This document shows positions 10,311-21,881 of a DNA stretch of 64,000 nucleotides, one piece after another; the stretch's first letter is position 1; each line of letters starts with the position of its first letter. The DNA lies in the NCBI GenBank assembly GCA_963853835.1, contig OY970828.1, positions 1,727,501-1,791,500 of the forward strand. The letters are read 5' to 3'. Below the pieces are notes generated by a model. It was given only the letters and a program-made list of their open reading frames with translations, did no database searches and was not told where the DNA came from. The position numbers were made by a program, and so were the translations under genes. The stretch comes from Calendula officinalis (Eukaryota; Streptophyta; Magnoliopsida; Asterales; Asteraceae).

Positions 10311-10846
10311 ATATACATAAAAAGTGTACTTGAAGGTCAGATAGGTGAAAAAACACAATGACACAAAAAAGTGTAAGTAATAAAAGTTTAACTTAAAATT
10401 TTGATTTTTACATATATTTATAGACTGAGTAAAAGTTAGAACTTTTTCTTTAAATTTTTGAAAAAGTGTTACTAAAACTCATATATAACAACATTTTAAG
10501 ACTTTATAGCGTGTCAATAATGAATAAGTCACTGAATGTCAGCCTTTCAAGTTTTGTTGCTTACACTTCCACTTAATTTGTTGCTACTTATTCTCACAAT
10601 TTTAACCAGATAATTATAAATATTAGGGTTGCATTCTATATAAAGTATATATTATTACATAATTTTCCTCTTTACATTTGCTTACATAAAAAGGAAAGAA
10701 GTTACAAAATAAAAAAATCAATAAAGAGAAACTATATGCCGTTTATCACCATTTACATTCCATTCCATTCCCGACAGTTTTACCAACGAAATAAAAATTA
10801 AATAAGATGCAAATTCCATTTCGTTGCCAACCAAATCCCGAGATTT
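10311..10846. other. Spacer and probable 3'UTR of SRK-1
   Basis: AT-rich, no gene seen. The part next to 10846 should be the 3'UTR of the minus-strand SRK-1 gene. Confidence 0.4.
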
Positions 10847-11066
10847 CTATCGCGGATCTAACTGTGTAATCGTTAATTCGTTGATTGAACTCGCGGGATT
10901 GCTGCTTGAAGAGAAGTCAGCAACTATAAGATCCCTTCCTGTGAAAAATGCCGGTTGTTTAGGTTGTGGCAACACACCCTCACCGTCCAACATCCGAACT
11001 ACGTTCGGCATGTTTGGCCTGTCTCCGGCATTTTGTTGAACACATAACAATCCGACTTCGATTGAT

Positions 11067-11684
11067 TGTCAGGATCGATTAACTATAGACAAGTTAATAA
11101 ACACCTTAGATCTAATTGATGATAGAAGTTGCAGCGGATCAACACTATATCAATAATTAAGAACAATGAACTGTAAGAACAATATGCAAGAATATTAAGA
11201 ACACAGTTTCACAAAAAGCTTCAATGTATATTATTGAGTTAACAATACACACGTACGTTTACAATTCGTAAGGAACATACTTATAGTAGTCCTTGAAGCT
11301 AAACTATTTACCCTAGTTATTCTAGGATTTGATTTACATCGAATTATAAAAATATACATTGATTTACATTCTATAACTATCTCTACGAAGATCTCGGACT
11401 TGATATCTTCCAAAAACGCGTATCAGTATTAACTTCAATCACCAGTAGTAAATAAGTACCATCAGTAGTAAACTTGGTGATCAGTAGTAAGTCCATAATC
11501 AACGTCAGTAGTAACTACAATGATCAGTAGTATCTTCAATCTTCTCATGATCAGTAGTAACTTAGTTATAGTGAACACCAGCATCAACTTCATCAGTAAT
11601 AAATGTTTCTGCCCCATCAGTACTAAATAAGATCAGTACTAACTGCAGCATCAGTAATAAGTTGATTTGTGTTTTGCTCCAACA
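11067..11684 (-). repeat. 3' LTR of the copia element
   Basis: Starts TGTCAGGATCGATT and ends GCTCCAACA. About ten copies of CAGTAGTA, CAGTAATA or CAGTACTA lie between 11424 and 11660. The target duplication TTGAT is immediately to its left. Confidence 0.95.
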
Positions 11685-11697
11685 ATCTCCCCCTAAA
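11685..11697 (-). other. Polypurine tract of the copia element
   Basis: On the minus strand the sequence TTTAGGGGGAGAT directly precedes the 3' LTR, the usual position and composition of the plus-strand primer. Confidence 0.85.
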
Positions 11698-11716
11698 CTT
11701 ATTGATTATGTTTTAA

Positions 11717-14700
11717 TCAATCAAGTTTCTTTTGTTCTTCTTGTTCTTTTCTTCTCTTCTCTAGAGTTCTTTGATTTTGTTGAAGTCTTTGTTCAATAAT
11801 GTATCTGCTGTTCCTCTTTGTAAAATAATTCAGTTTATTTTGGAACATAACAGCATCATAGGGTTTCATCAAAGTGTTTATGAATATCTGATACATTGTC
11901 TTCTCAGAATGTGGATATTCTTTCTCATATAAGTACAATTCACACACTTTGCCTGATTTCTCAAAGAAGTACATATTTGCAGTAGGAATGACATTCCAAG
12001 CATACACATTACCTGGATTTGTAAATTGTTCTGGATAATTGTCTGGATAAAATGCAGCATCTATCATTCTAGTCAGGTATCCAGCTCCAGATTCTTTCCA
12101 TGATTTCTTTGTCATTCTTGGTTTTCCAATAATCAGAAGCTTGATTACATCACTTCTTGAACATGATCTGATTAAGGGTAACCATCCAGTGAATCTTTGT
12201 ACTACTTTGTCTTCCCTTATGACTTATATGACATTGTTCTGTATCACTCTCCAGTTAAGAATTGGATTGTTCTGTAGAGGAGCAACTGGCATTTCAAGAA
12301 CAGGTATAATTTGTTGTTTTGATTTCTTCTTAGAGCTTTGTTCTTGATCAACAGATTTTCTTTTATTAGATTGGGGAGTTGAAGTATTACCAGCAGTTGA
12401 AACACTACCAGCTTTTAGCAAATTTAAGCTGATTGGTATTAAAGTTTTGGCTTTGGCTTTCTTTGATTCTTCAGCTTCTTGTTCAACCAAGTCTTTCTTC
12501 TTTTCAGTGCAGTATTTTTCAATAATAGTTACCATCTTCATTCTTCCAAAAGATTTTGCACTGTGACCTTTTGTCTTCAGAAAGTCTATCATAAGAGCTT
12601 TTTGTTCAAATATATCATCTGGTAACTCACCTTTTGTTCTTTTGCATTCTGCTACAAGCTCTTCAAGACAGTTTAGATGTTCTTCTTCTACTTTTCTAAA
12701 CCTTTTGAATTCTGCTTCTTGAGCTTCTATCTGAACATCTTTAATTTGAACAGGTGCTTGAACAGGTATTTCTCTTTGATCCTTCTTTTGTTCAAGGGCT
12801 TGATACTTAGCTACCTTCTCCCAAAATATCTTATTCTTCACCTTCCATTTGTCTTGTTTATCAGCTCTAACAAGATTTATCTTGTTTACCATGTAATGAC
12901 CAAGAGCTCTGTTAGGGTAATCTTCATCATATATTTCTTTACCCTTTCCAATGTGTGCTGAAGGTGGAGGTGGAATATATTTCATGTCTGGCACTCCACT
13001 TATTATAACAGAGGGAGAAAATGATCTAAGTTCATCTTGTTGAAGTATTTTTGGATGTGGAGGAAGTGAGCATTCATCAACCTCAAACCAATTCACATTA
13101 TCATCAATGTCAGGTATGATAAGTGGTTGATCAGGTGTTGGTGGTTTGGTAATGATGACATGTCTCTCTCTTTCAATAAGCTCTGGAAAATGTAGTTCTT
13201 CCTCTACAGTAGTAACTAGAGTAGTTACTACTGGTGTTACTTCAGGAGTTACTACTGATAGGGCATCAGTAGTATTTGCTACTATTAATTCCTTTTCTTC
13301 ATTTACTACTGCTATAATATCAGTAGTAGAGGTTACTACTGGTATTTCCTTTTCAACTTGTTCTTCTATTGTAGCAGTAGTAATAGGCTCTTCTTCTGTC
13401 ACCATCATCTCTGGGCCTTTATCAACATTTGTTTCTTTTAAATTTAAAAGGGAGGATGCTGCTGCTGCTATAGATTCATCAATCATTGTCTGTATATTAT
13501 CCTTCTCCCCCTTAGTGAGCTCAACTGGTGTAGCCTCACTATCATCAATCTTTTTCTTCAATTGTCTGATGATTTTGGCTTGTTGATAAAGCCTGTGCTC
13601 ATATAATCTCATTCTTCTGTTGATGGTGTTGACATGCCTTTTCATTGCAGCCATGGTTTTCCCTTGGTTAGTTAAATATATATGGCAATTTTGTACAGTG
13701 GATTCAAGAGAATCCACTTTATCCGTCAATTGAGTGATTTTAATACTGCCCTCACTCCATCTAGCAAGATCATCGGGCTTACTAACAGGTACATTGGTTT
13801 TAAGGTTTTCCTTCCTTTCCATCAATTCCACAGATCTGCCCTCATCACTGCTTGGTGATTCATTGGGTCTTTTAGACATTCTCTTCTTCCTAGAAGAAGC
13901 AGAGATGCCCCCCTTGTGGTTTCTTGGCACCGGGGTCCTTTGAGTAACTCCTCAAACGAGTCATCACTCAAAGTTGCCGAGGTTTGGGTCCTAATGATGT
14001 TTTCACTGTCCTGTGCACCCACCTTTGGGGCATCAGTAGTGAAAGCCCTCCCCTCATGTCCTCTCTCCTCATTGGAGAACAACTCTTTGAGCCTGGGGTG
14101 TGACTCGATTTGTCCCCTGGTGTCCTTTGAAGAAAGTTTCTTTCTTTTATAAATTGAGGAAATGTTTTTGGTTTCGTCTGGTAGGTCTTCCACAGAGTGA
14201 AGAGTAGCACTCTGCAGATTTATATCAAGTTCCTGGGACACATTCAGGACTTCTGTTTGAGTTGGTGATTGAGTGGCTATTTGGATTGGTGTTTGGGCTG
14301 TATTTGGGGGTGATGGAGTGGGTTGAGGTTCAACTTGGGTTGTAGCAATGGTTGAACCCTCTCCAATATTGGGTTGATCTTTGATCATGTTAGGAAACAG
14401 AGGGGTTTCCTTACCCGAAAATTTAAATTGTTTTCTCATATTTGAGAAAACTTTCTTGTTCAACTCAGGTAATAGAAAAATGTTTTTAGGAGTTGACAAG
14501 TTTTGTAATTCACAGTTTATGATATGTTGTAGAAATCTGGGATACATTAAAAATTTAGAAGAACTAAGATTTCCCAACATACCATCAAATATCATGTATG
14601 AAAAATTAAATACTTGGTCTGTGCATAAACAGACAACAGCAGAGGCTATTGCCTTATTAAACTCATTCCAAGTACTTCTTTTAGGAGAAATACAATGCTG

Positions 14701-15147
14701 AATGGTATGTATTAAAAATTTCCATTGTGGGGAGAGAAGACCTTTTTGAAAAGTAACTATATTCAGTCTTCCCTCATATCCCATTTTATGCAAAATTTCA
14801 GCAATGTATTCCTTAGGAAGAGTAGACATACCTGAATCATCGTGTAATTGTAGATGGTGTCTGATTGATTGTTCTGTTACTGTGATGTGCTTTCCATCTA
14901 CTTTAGATTTTATCATTGATGATGTTGTTCCTTCTGTTCGCTCAGCATTGGTCCAGAAATCCACCAAGTGCTGTTGATATGATTTTGGTTTTACAGTTAA
15001 GGCAAACTGTATATATGAATTTCTCAAAAATTTTACGATCGGACGGAAATCTTTTGTTCCGTCAGGATTCTTTAAAAATGCAACCATATTGTGAAATTCT
15101 GAGTATTTGAGATCGGTTTGCACATCGAGAGCTTGTAAAGTTGTCAT
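11717..15147 (-). pseudogene. Extra (envelope-position) ORF of the copia element, broken
   Basis: Frames 15147-13822 (441 codons), 13930-12224 (568) and 12115-11717 (132) read successively in the transcript direction. The first gives way to the second by a shift near 13930, in a C run. The second and third share a frame, separated by a stop at about 12224. The N-terminal part (FLKNPDGTKDFRPIVKFL, then QFALTVKPKSY and KVDGKHITVTEQSIRHHLQL) resembles a conserved plant retrotransposon ORF found after pol in Asteraceae sequences (from memory). The middle is rich in Thr/Val and acidic residues with predicted coiled-coil content (KRHVNTINRRMRLYEHRL). I see no signal peptide or clear membrane anchor, so an envelope function is not supported. 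The role is unknown. Confidence 0.65.
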
Positions 15148-15373
15148 TGATGTTGAGATTTTGAAAGAATTTTGTTACAGATGAAGGGTTTTTGATCGTA
15201 AACTAGGGTTTATCGAGAGGTTTTAGCAAATCGAAGTGAAGATAATGCTAAATTAATCGTATGCCGCCTTTTATATCTTTCGATTTAACCTGCAAAACTA
15301 CGAAAATAGCCTTCGAATCATAACATAACGGTTATTTTCATGGGGGTTAGTTTGGTAATTGTGTTTATGAAAG

Positions 15374-15635
15374 ACCAGTAGTAATTAAGATATCAGTAGT
15401 AAAACGTCAGTAGTATCTACTAACATCAGTAATGACTAAAGATTTTGACATCAGTAGTAACTATAGACATCAGTAGTAACCATTAACACACAAGACCAGT
15501 AGTATATGTGAATACCAGTAGTACTGACTTACCAGTAGTATTTGTGTAAACCTAATATACACCAGTAGTAATGAACTACCAGTAGTATTTTGTGCATACA
15601 CTTTCATACCAGTAATGCAGATAGACCAGTAGTAA
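15374..15635. repeat. CAGTAGTA-rich spacer between pol and the extra ORF
   Basis: Thirteen copies of CAGTAGTA or CAGTAATG lie in about 260 bp, usually preceded by AC or AT, with irregular spacing of roughly 10-35 bp. There is no reading frame through the block. Confidence 0.8.
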
Positions 15636-15698
15636 AACACTTAAGTAAATAAATAATATTTTACAACACTAACTTTACACATGATTTTGAGTGAGATT

Positions 15699-18600
15699 TT
15701 AAGTTATTAAAATCATTCCAATACTGCTAACCAAGAAGTTGAATCTTCCTACATCAAATGCTTTTGTAAAAAGATCTGCTAATTGATCATCAGTATGGAT
15801 TTTAACTACTTTGATTAATTTCTTTTCATTACAATCTCTTATAAAGTGAAATCTTATTTCAATGTGTTTAGTTTTTGAATGTTTTACTGGATTATTCACA
15901 ATACTAATAGCACTTTGATTATCAATAAATATAGGAGTTTTAAGGATAGAGATACCAAAGTCTAGAAGTTGATTTTGAATCCATAGTACTTGAGCACAGC
16001 AAGCAGATGCAGCTACATATTCTGCTTCAGCAGTAGATGTTGATACATTTGTTTGCTTCTTACATTGCCATGACACCAGTCTTGATCCAAAGAATTGACA
16101 TCCACCAGTAGTGGATTTTCTATCTTGACATTCACCTCCATAGTCACTATCTGTATAGGCTATTAGTTCAAAGGGTGAGTCATGTGGATACCATAGACCT
16201 AGTGATGGTTTGCCTTTCAAGTATCTGAATATTCTTTTAACAGCCTGCAAGTGTAGTTCTTTGGGTCTTGCTTGATATCTTGCACACACACAAACACTAT
16301 ACATAATGTCAGGTCTTGATGCAGTTAAGTACATCAAAGAGCCTATCATTGATCTATATAAGTGTTCATCTACATCCTCCCCCTCAACATCAGGATGTAG
16401 GTGTTTGTGTGTTTCCATTGGTGTACTAGCACTTTTACTGTCTTTCAAATCAAACTTTTCCAAGATGTCTTTGACATATTTTGATTGATTTATCAAAATA
16501 CCATCAGTTCTTTGATTGACTTGGAGTCCAAGGAAGAAGTTCATTGGACCCATGGAGCTCATCTTGAATTTAATTTGCATCAGTTCTTCAAATTCTTTGC
16601 ATAATAAATCATTGGTTGAACCAAAGATGATATCATCTACATAAATTTGTACCAGTAGTATATCATCTTTGACTTTCTTTGTGAACAAAGTTTTGTCAAT
16701 GGCTCCTCTTTTAAAGTTGTTCTTCAAAAGGTATGATGATAATGTGTCATACCATGCTCTTGGTGCCTGATGTAGGCCATATAGAGCTTTATCTAATTTG
16801 AACACATAATCACCATGTTTTGGATCTTCAAAACCTGGAGGTTGGCAAACATATACCTCTTCTTCAATTTTCCCATATAGGAAAGCACTCTTAACATCCA
16901 TTTGATAGACTTTGAATTTCTTGAATGAAGCATATGCTAGAAATATTCTTATTGCTTCAATTCTAGCAACAGGAGCATATACTTCATCATAGTCTATTCC
17001 TTCTTCTTGAGTGTATCCTTGGGCTACAAGTCTGGCTTTATTCTTGATCACTATACCTCTTTCATCTTTCTTGTTTCTGAATATCCATCTTGTTCCAATG
17101 GCTCTTTTTCCTTTGGGTAGAGGTACAAGTGTCCAAACAGCTTGTAATTTAAATTGAAGGAGTTCTTCTTGCATTGCTTCAATCCAGTTTGAGTCCTTCA
17201 TTGCTTGTTGGATCTTCTTTGGTTCATCCTGAGACAGAAAGCATTCATACATACATTCATTAGCAATTAAACTTATATTACACATATTTGCAGTTAAGCT
17301 TTTGTTTAATTTGCTTCTTGTTTGAAGTGGTGAGTTAACATCACTTAGAACAAGGTCTAATGGATGGTTCTTCTGAGTCCTTGTAGTTGTAGTTTTATCA
17401 ACTACTAGTTGATTTTCAAGATTGGACTCATTTGTCTCAGGCAGTTGTTCATCTTGTGATTCTTCATTGTCATGGATGTTTGGTTCATCATCATCTTGGT
17501 CAGAGTTACTACTGGAATTATCTTCATTAGGATCAGTAGTATTGTTGTTGTTACTGGTGTCAGTGGTATCATGAGAATCTAGGTTATTGTTGGGACCAGT
17601 AGTATTTTCAGTACTATTACTGGTACCAGTAGTATTGGAATTACTACTGACCTCATTCTCAGAGTTACTACTGCTTTCAATATTTGAGTTATTACTGATA
17701 TCAGTATTAACTATGGGAGCAGTATCAACAATTATGTATCTCATCTTTTCTTGACCAGTATTAACAGATGATGTTCCTTCTTTTTGATTAAGACAATTTG
17801 AATTACCTGTATTGAAATTCATATTAGAATTAAAAGATTTGGTTAGATTGTCTATGTCAAATAGCCAATCTGGACCATTTCCTTGTTCATTAGGTACATT
17901 TTCATTAAAGGATACATTGATGCTTTCTTCAATTATCCTTAGTCTTTTGTTGAATACTCTGTATGATTTGCTTTGAGTAGAGTATCCCACAAAGATTCCA
18001 TCATCAGCTTTGCAGTCAAACTTACCAATTTGTTCTCTTGTAATCAGAATAGTACAAGGACAACCAAATGATTTTAAGAAACTTATAGAAGGTTTTCTTT
18101 TATTAAAAAGTTCATATGGTGTTTTAAAATGTGGCTTAACTATTAATACTCTGTTTTGAACATAACAGGCAGTATTAACAGCTTCAGCCCAAAAAGTGAT
18201 TGGTAATTTTGAATCTGCTAGCATTGATCTTGCTGCTTCAATGATGGTTCTATTTCTTCTTTCAGCTACACCATTTTGTTGTGGAGTTCTGGGTGAGCTG
18301 TATTGCCTGTCAATACCTTTAAGATTACAAAAGTTAATTAAGTTAGCATTTTTAAATTCTGTGCCATTATCACATCTTATGGCTTTCACTTTTTGATCAG
18401 ATGTGTTTTCCAGTTTGATAATTAAGTTCTTTATGAGTTCACTTGTTTCATCCTTTGTCCTGAGAAAGAAAACCCATGTATATCTGGAAAAGTCATCAGT
18501 AATAACTAGACAATATTGTTTCTTTCCAATACTCATTACATTTGTAGGTCCAAAAAGGTCCATATGTAAGAGCTGTAAAGGAACAGAAATAGAGTTCACA

Positions 18601-19211
18601 GTTTTGGACTTATGAGAAGTCTTGTGTTGTTTACCTTTTAGGCATGCAACACAGTGATGATCACACATGAATTGTTTTTGAGGTAGTCCAATGACCAGAT
18701 TTCTTTTTACTAAATTATTCATGTTTTTAAAATTTGTGTGACACATCCTTCTATGCCAAAGTTCTGATTCAGTGGTGTTTGCCTTGGATATAAAACAGTT
18801 GACCTCATTTGTAGAAATGAGTTCTCCCCCTATATCCAGGCAATACACATTGTTTCTCCTTGGAGTTCTTAAAACAACATATTTTTCATCTAAAATAAAA
18901 TCAGGAGAAAGAATGATGCACTCAATGTCTGTGAACAGAATCTTGTTCTTTTTATCACAAACTTGAGACACACTGACAAGATTGTATTTTAGTTCAGCTA
19001 CATAAAATACATCATCAAAGGTAATTTTTCCATTAGTAACAGTACCTTTACCTGTAATCTTACCTCCCTGGGGATTCTCACCAAATGCCACATATCCTCC
19101 ATCAAATGACTTGAAATCTTTAAGAATTTGCAGATTTCCAGTCATGTGTCTTGAGCATCCACTATCAATATGCCATGTTCTTCCTTCTTCTGGGATCTGA
19201 ATGCTCTGCAC
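15699..19211 (-). CDS. Copia pol: protease, integrase, reverse transcriptase, RNase H
   Basis: One open frame of 1170 codons. The protease active site is WHIDSGCSRHMTG near the N-terminus. The integrase zinc finger lies in LWHRRMCH with a later CVAC, and its catalytic triad is in LHMDLFGP, RCDNGTEF and NGVAERRNRT. The reverse transcriptase begins near TRWIFRNKKDERG and has MDVKSAFLYG and the catalytic YVDD. RNase H has YTDSDYGG and TAEAEYVA. The linker before reverse transcriptase is Asn/Ser/Thr-rich and repeats NTTG or DTT, encoded by the TACTACTGG motif. It copies the element RNA into DNA and inserts it. The first residues after the preceding gag stop follow an acceptor-like TTTGTGCAG, so the true junction with gag (frameshift or splice) is not settled. 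Confidence 0.93.
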   Translation of the reverse strand: MQSIQIPEEGRTWHIDSGCSRHMTGNLQILKDFKSFDGGYVAFGENPQGGKITGKGTVTNGKITFDDVFYVAELKYNLVSVSQVCDKKNKILFTDIECIILSPDFILDEKYVVLRTPRRNNVYCLDIGGELISTNEVNCFISKANTTESELWHRRMCHTNFKNMNNLVKRNLVIGLPQKQFMCDHHCVACLKGKQHKTSHKSKTVNSISVPLQLLHMDLFGPTNVMSIGKKQYCLVITDDFSRYTWVFFLRTKDETSELIKNLIIKLENTSDQKVKAIRCDNGTEFKNANLINFCNLKGIDRQYSSPRTPQQNGVAERRNRTIIEAARSMLADSKLPITFWAEAVNTACYVQNRVLIVKPHFKTPYELFNKRKPSISFLKSFGCPCTILITREQIGKFDCKADDGIFVGYSTQSKSYRVFNKRLRIIEESINVSFNENVPNEQGNGPDWLFDIDNLTKSFNSNMNFNTGNSNCLNQKEGTSSVNTGQEKMRYIIVDTAPIVNTDISNNSNIESSSNSENEVSSNSNTTGTSNSTENTTGPNNNLDSHDTTDTSNNNNTTDPNEDNSSSNSDQDDDEPNIHDNEESQDEQLPETNESNLENQLVVDKTTTTRTQKNHPLDLVLSDVNSPLQTRSKLNKSLTANMCNISLIANECMYECFLSQDEPKKIQQAMKDSNWIEAMQEELLQFKLQAVWTLVPLPKGKRAIGTRWIFRNKKDERGIVIKNKARLVAQGYTQEEGIDYDEVYAPVARIEAIRIFLAYASFKKFKVYQMDVKSAFLYGKIEEEVYVCQPPGFEDPKHGDYVFKLDKALYGLHQAPRAWYDTLSSYLLKNNFKRGAIDKTLFTKKVKDDILLVQIYVDDIIFGSTNDLLCKEFEELMQIKFKMSSMGPMNFFLGLQVNQRTDGILINQSKYVKDILEKFDLKDSKSASTPMETHKHLHPDVEGEDVDEHLYRSMIGSLMYLTASRPDIMYSVCVCARYQARPKELHLQAVKRIFRYLKGKPSLGLWYPHDSPFELIAYTDSDYGGECQDRKSTTGGCQFFGSRLVSWQCKKQTNVSTSTAEAEYVAASACCAQVLWIQNQLLDFGISILKTPIFIDNQSAISIVNNPVKHSKTKHIEIRFHFIRDCNEKKLIKVVKIHTDDQLADLFTKAFDVGRFNFLVSSIGMILIT

Positions 19212-19225
19212 AAATGAGTAAAGGA

Positions 19226-20968
19226 TTAGTTAAGTTTGGGAACCCAAGCTTTATATGTCTTGGGTTCATCCTTTGAAAAATAAGCTTTTGGGGATTTAAC
19301 TTTAAAGACTTTTGGTACCCATACTTGTTTATTACTGGTGTTTTGTTTTACTACTGTCCTTTTGGAGTTATTACTGGTGTGAGAATTTCCTACTGATCTT
19401 GGTTTATACCCATTGTTTTTAGCTTTTGAATACTTTACTACTGATGGACCAGTAGTATTTGGGTACTTAACATGTTTAGAATGACCAGTAGTGTTTTTAG
19501 AGTTAACACCAGTAGTGTTTTTGAAATTTGTTTTGGGAGCAGTAGTATTTTTGAAATTAGGGTTTTTACCAGTAGTATTCTTGTACTGGTACCATACGGC
19601 ATTATAATTAGGGTTAACACCAGTAGTAAATTTGTTAGAGTTTCTACTGGTGTTGGAAAATTTAAAATATTGTTTATTTTGATTGGATTTTCCGTTGTTC
19701 TTGAAGTAATTGCTGTTCTTTGGGCTGCCAACTCTTCTGTTTTGCACAAATCTTGGTGCACTTCTTCCAAATCTTGGAGTTTCAGCAATTGGAGTTTTGA
19801 TTGTATTTACTACTGAAGGACCAGTAGTATCTTTTAACCTTTGAGTTTTTGCATTTTCTTTAAAAACTTTAAATTCCTTTAACTCCTTGCAATTGATTGG
19901 ATTGAAGTGACAATCCTTTGCTAAATGATTTACTTTGTTGCAAATAACACATTTTAATTTATTTTCTTGAGCCTTTATTGTTTTTCTTTGTTCTAAGAGT
20001 TGGTTTCTATTTCTTTGGTTTCCTCTTTTTAGAATTTTGGGTATATTTTCTGCATTATATTTAGGAGAATCATTTGGACTTTGAGCTGTGTGAAAACTTG
20101 TATCAATTGATTTTGGTGATTCAGTTTGAGATATTGTAAATTCAATTGATTGCTCATCATCTGAAGAATCATTTGATTCAGATGCTTCATTATTAGATTC
20201 AGTTTGATTTTTAGTTTTTAATTCATTAATGATTCTTTCTGAACTGTTTTTAAGTGGAGGAATGAATTTGTGTGGAGGTGGTACAGCATGATATCCCACC
20301 CCATTAACAACCTTTTCTGTAGTTTGATTATTAGTTAATTCATCTAGAATTTTAGTGCTTCTTTCAAACTTTTTAATTGTTAATTTATTTTGTTCAATTT
20401 CAAGCTGACATTCTTCTAATTTATTTGTTAGTTCTTTATTTTTTGTTTCATATAACTCTTTCTCATCCACAGCTTGAAGCAATTCTTCCTTGATCCGTTG
20501 ATCAATCATCTTGTACACCTTTATTTGATGTTCTTGATCAGCAATTACACTATCAAACTCATGATTTCTTCTGATTGCTTTTGCTAACTCTTCATTTAAT
20601 TTAGTGTTTTCTTTTTCTAGATTTTTAATAATTTTAGCACATTCAGGAGTACAAGGTTTAGATTTTACCTCAGTTTTGTTGTCAGTAAAGGCCATGAGAG
20701 CTTGATTTTGAGTATGCTCTTCTGCTTGGAAGCTCCAGTCATAGCCTTGTCCTTGTTGTGACACAAGAGCAGTTGATTTTGATCTTTTGTCTGGTTGAGG
20801 ACATTCTTTTGCAAAGTGACCAAGGTTGTTACAGTTGTAACACTTGACTTTAGTCTTGTCAAATCCTGCTTTGTCACCTTTGTTGAAATTGAGGCTTGTC
20901 CTACCAGTTCTTTTTAAGAATCTTTTGGTCCTTAGGCTCAGCATAGCCATCTGCCATTTAAGATCCAT
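19226..20968 (-). CDS. Copia gag, C-terminal part with zinc knuckles
   Basis: 580 codons with two CCHC knuckles (CYNCNNLGHFAKEC and CVICNKVNHLAKDC), a coiled-coil-like charged middle and a C-terminal region of repeated NTTG units ending WVPKLN. It is in the same frame as the upstream gag ORF (20972-21793). Only a TAG at 20972-20974 separates them, where related elements have a Glu codon (from memory). The start at 20968 is therefore an artefact of the stop. It packages the element RNA. Confidence 0.85.
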   Translation of the reverse strand: MDLKWQMAMLSLRTKRFLKRTGRTSLNFNKGDKAGFDKTKVKCYNCNNLGHFAKECPQPDKRSKSTALVSQQGQGYDWSFQAEEHTQNQALMAFTDNKTEVKSKPCTPECAKIIKNLEKENTKLNEELAKAIRRNHEFDSVIADQEHQIKVYKMIDQRIKEELLQAVDEKELYETKNKELTNKLEECQLEIEQNKLTIKKFERSTKILDELTNNQTTEKVVNGVGYHAVPPPHKFIPPLKNSSERIINELKTKNQTESNNEASESNDSSDDEQSIEFTISQTESPKSIDTSFHTAQSPNDSPKYNAENIPKILKRGNQRNRNQLLEQRKTIKAQENKLKCVICNKVNHLAKDCHFNPINCKELKEFKVFKENAKTQRLKDTTGPSVVNTIKTPIAETPRFGRSAPRFVQNRRVGSPKNSNYFKNNGKSNQNKQYFKFSNTSRNSNKFTTGVNPNYNAVWYQYKNTTGKNPNFKNTTAPKTNFKNTTGVNSKNTTGHSKHVKYPNTTGPSVVKYSKAKNNGYKPRSVGNSHTSNNSKRTVVKQNTSNKQVWVPKVFKVKSPKAYFSKDEPKTYKAWVPKLN

Positions 20969-20971
20969 CTC

Positions 20972-21793
20972 CTAAAGATCATCTGGATTCAATTGTTCCA
21001 AGTCATCACTAATCAATGCAGTATGCACATGACTAGTGAAGAAGGATTCTCTTGCAGTATCCTCAGAATCTGCAGCCTTTCCTGTGGAGGTTTCTTGTCC
21101 TTGACCTGTACTAGACACAAATGCAGCATTGTTAGAAGAAATAGAAGGGTTTTTGTGATTTACCTCAGTTTCAAACACTCTGAGATCATTATAGAGTTCA
21201 TCTAACTCCTTTTCTTCTAGAGCATCTCTTTGTCTATACACCACTGTGTACATGGCCCATTCTTCACTAAGAGACCTTAGGAACTTCATGTTGACATCTT
21301 CTTGATCCATCTTTACACCAACTTGGTTGAGTTCACCAATTAGTTTGTTGAATCTGTCAAACACTTGAGTGAGTGTTTCATTGGGCTTTCCTTTGAAATT
21401 TTCAAAGTCTTGTTTGAGAACAGACTTCATGTTTCTTTTTGTACTCTTTGTCCCAACGAATCTCTTCTCCAGTGCTTCCCAAAGCAACTTAGCATCATCA
21501 TATTCAACAAAGAGATGTTGATAGTCATTAGGAATGGCCAGTAGGAGAGTGCTTAGAGTTTTGAGTTCGATGCCTTTATCTTTCTTCTCCTTCTCACATT
21601 TAAGTTTGTCTGCCTCAGTTACAGAGCTGCTTGCTTGAAGTTGACCAGTTTTGTTTCCTTCACAAACGACTTCCCACATGGAATAATCTGTGATAAGCAT
21701 GTATTGCTTAATACGATTCTTCCACATCCCAAAGTTATTGGGAGTGAGCATAGGAATTTTGTTGGCCTGAGTGCTTTCATTATTATCAGTCAT
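20972..21793 (-). CDS. Copia gag, N-terminal part
   Basis: 273 codons beginning MTDNNESTQANKIPML, with the retrotransposon gag core (FGMWKNRIKQYML, then KFLRSLSEEWAMYTVVYR). It ends LNPDDL at a TAG. The start lies about 90 bp inside the 5' LTR and primer-binding site, as expected for the first ORF. Capsid-like nucleoprotein function is inferred from the family. Confidence 0.88.
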   Translation of the reverse strand: MTDNNESTQANKIPMLTPNNFGMWKNRIKQYMLITDYSMWEVVCEGNKTGQLQASSSVTEADKLKCEKEKKDKGIELKTLSTLLLAIPNDYQHLFVEYDDAKLLWEALEKRFVGTKSTKRNMKSVLKQDFENFKGKPNETLTQVFDRFNKLIGELNQVGVKMDQEDVNMKFLRSLSEEWAMYTVVYRQRDALEEKELDELYNDLRVFETEVNHKNPSISSNNAAFVSSTGQGQETSTGKAADSEDTARESFFTSHVHTALISDDLEQLNPDDL

Positions 21794-21867
21794 GATAAAT
21801 AATGTGTGTGTTTTAAAGATTAAAACTTTTTGTTGTTCTTAACAAATAGTAGATCTAGAACCAATAA

Positions 21868-21879
21868 GCTCTGATACCA
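21868..21879 (-). other. Primer-binding site of the copia element
   Basis: TGGTATCAGAGC on the minus strand, two bases from the 5' LTR; it matches the 3' end of initiator methionine tRNA. Confidence 0.9.
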
Positions 21880-21881
21880 AT

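Noticed and set aside
13146..13586. 146-codon Ser/Thr/Val-rich plus-strand frame
   Set aside because: Antisense of the extra copia ORF.
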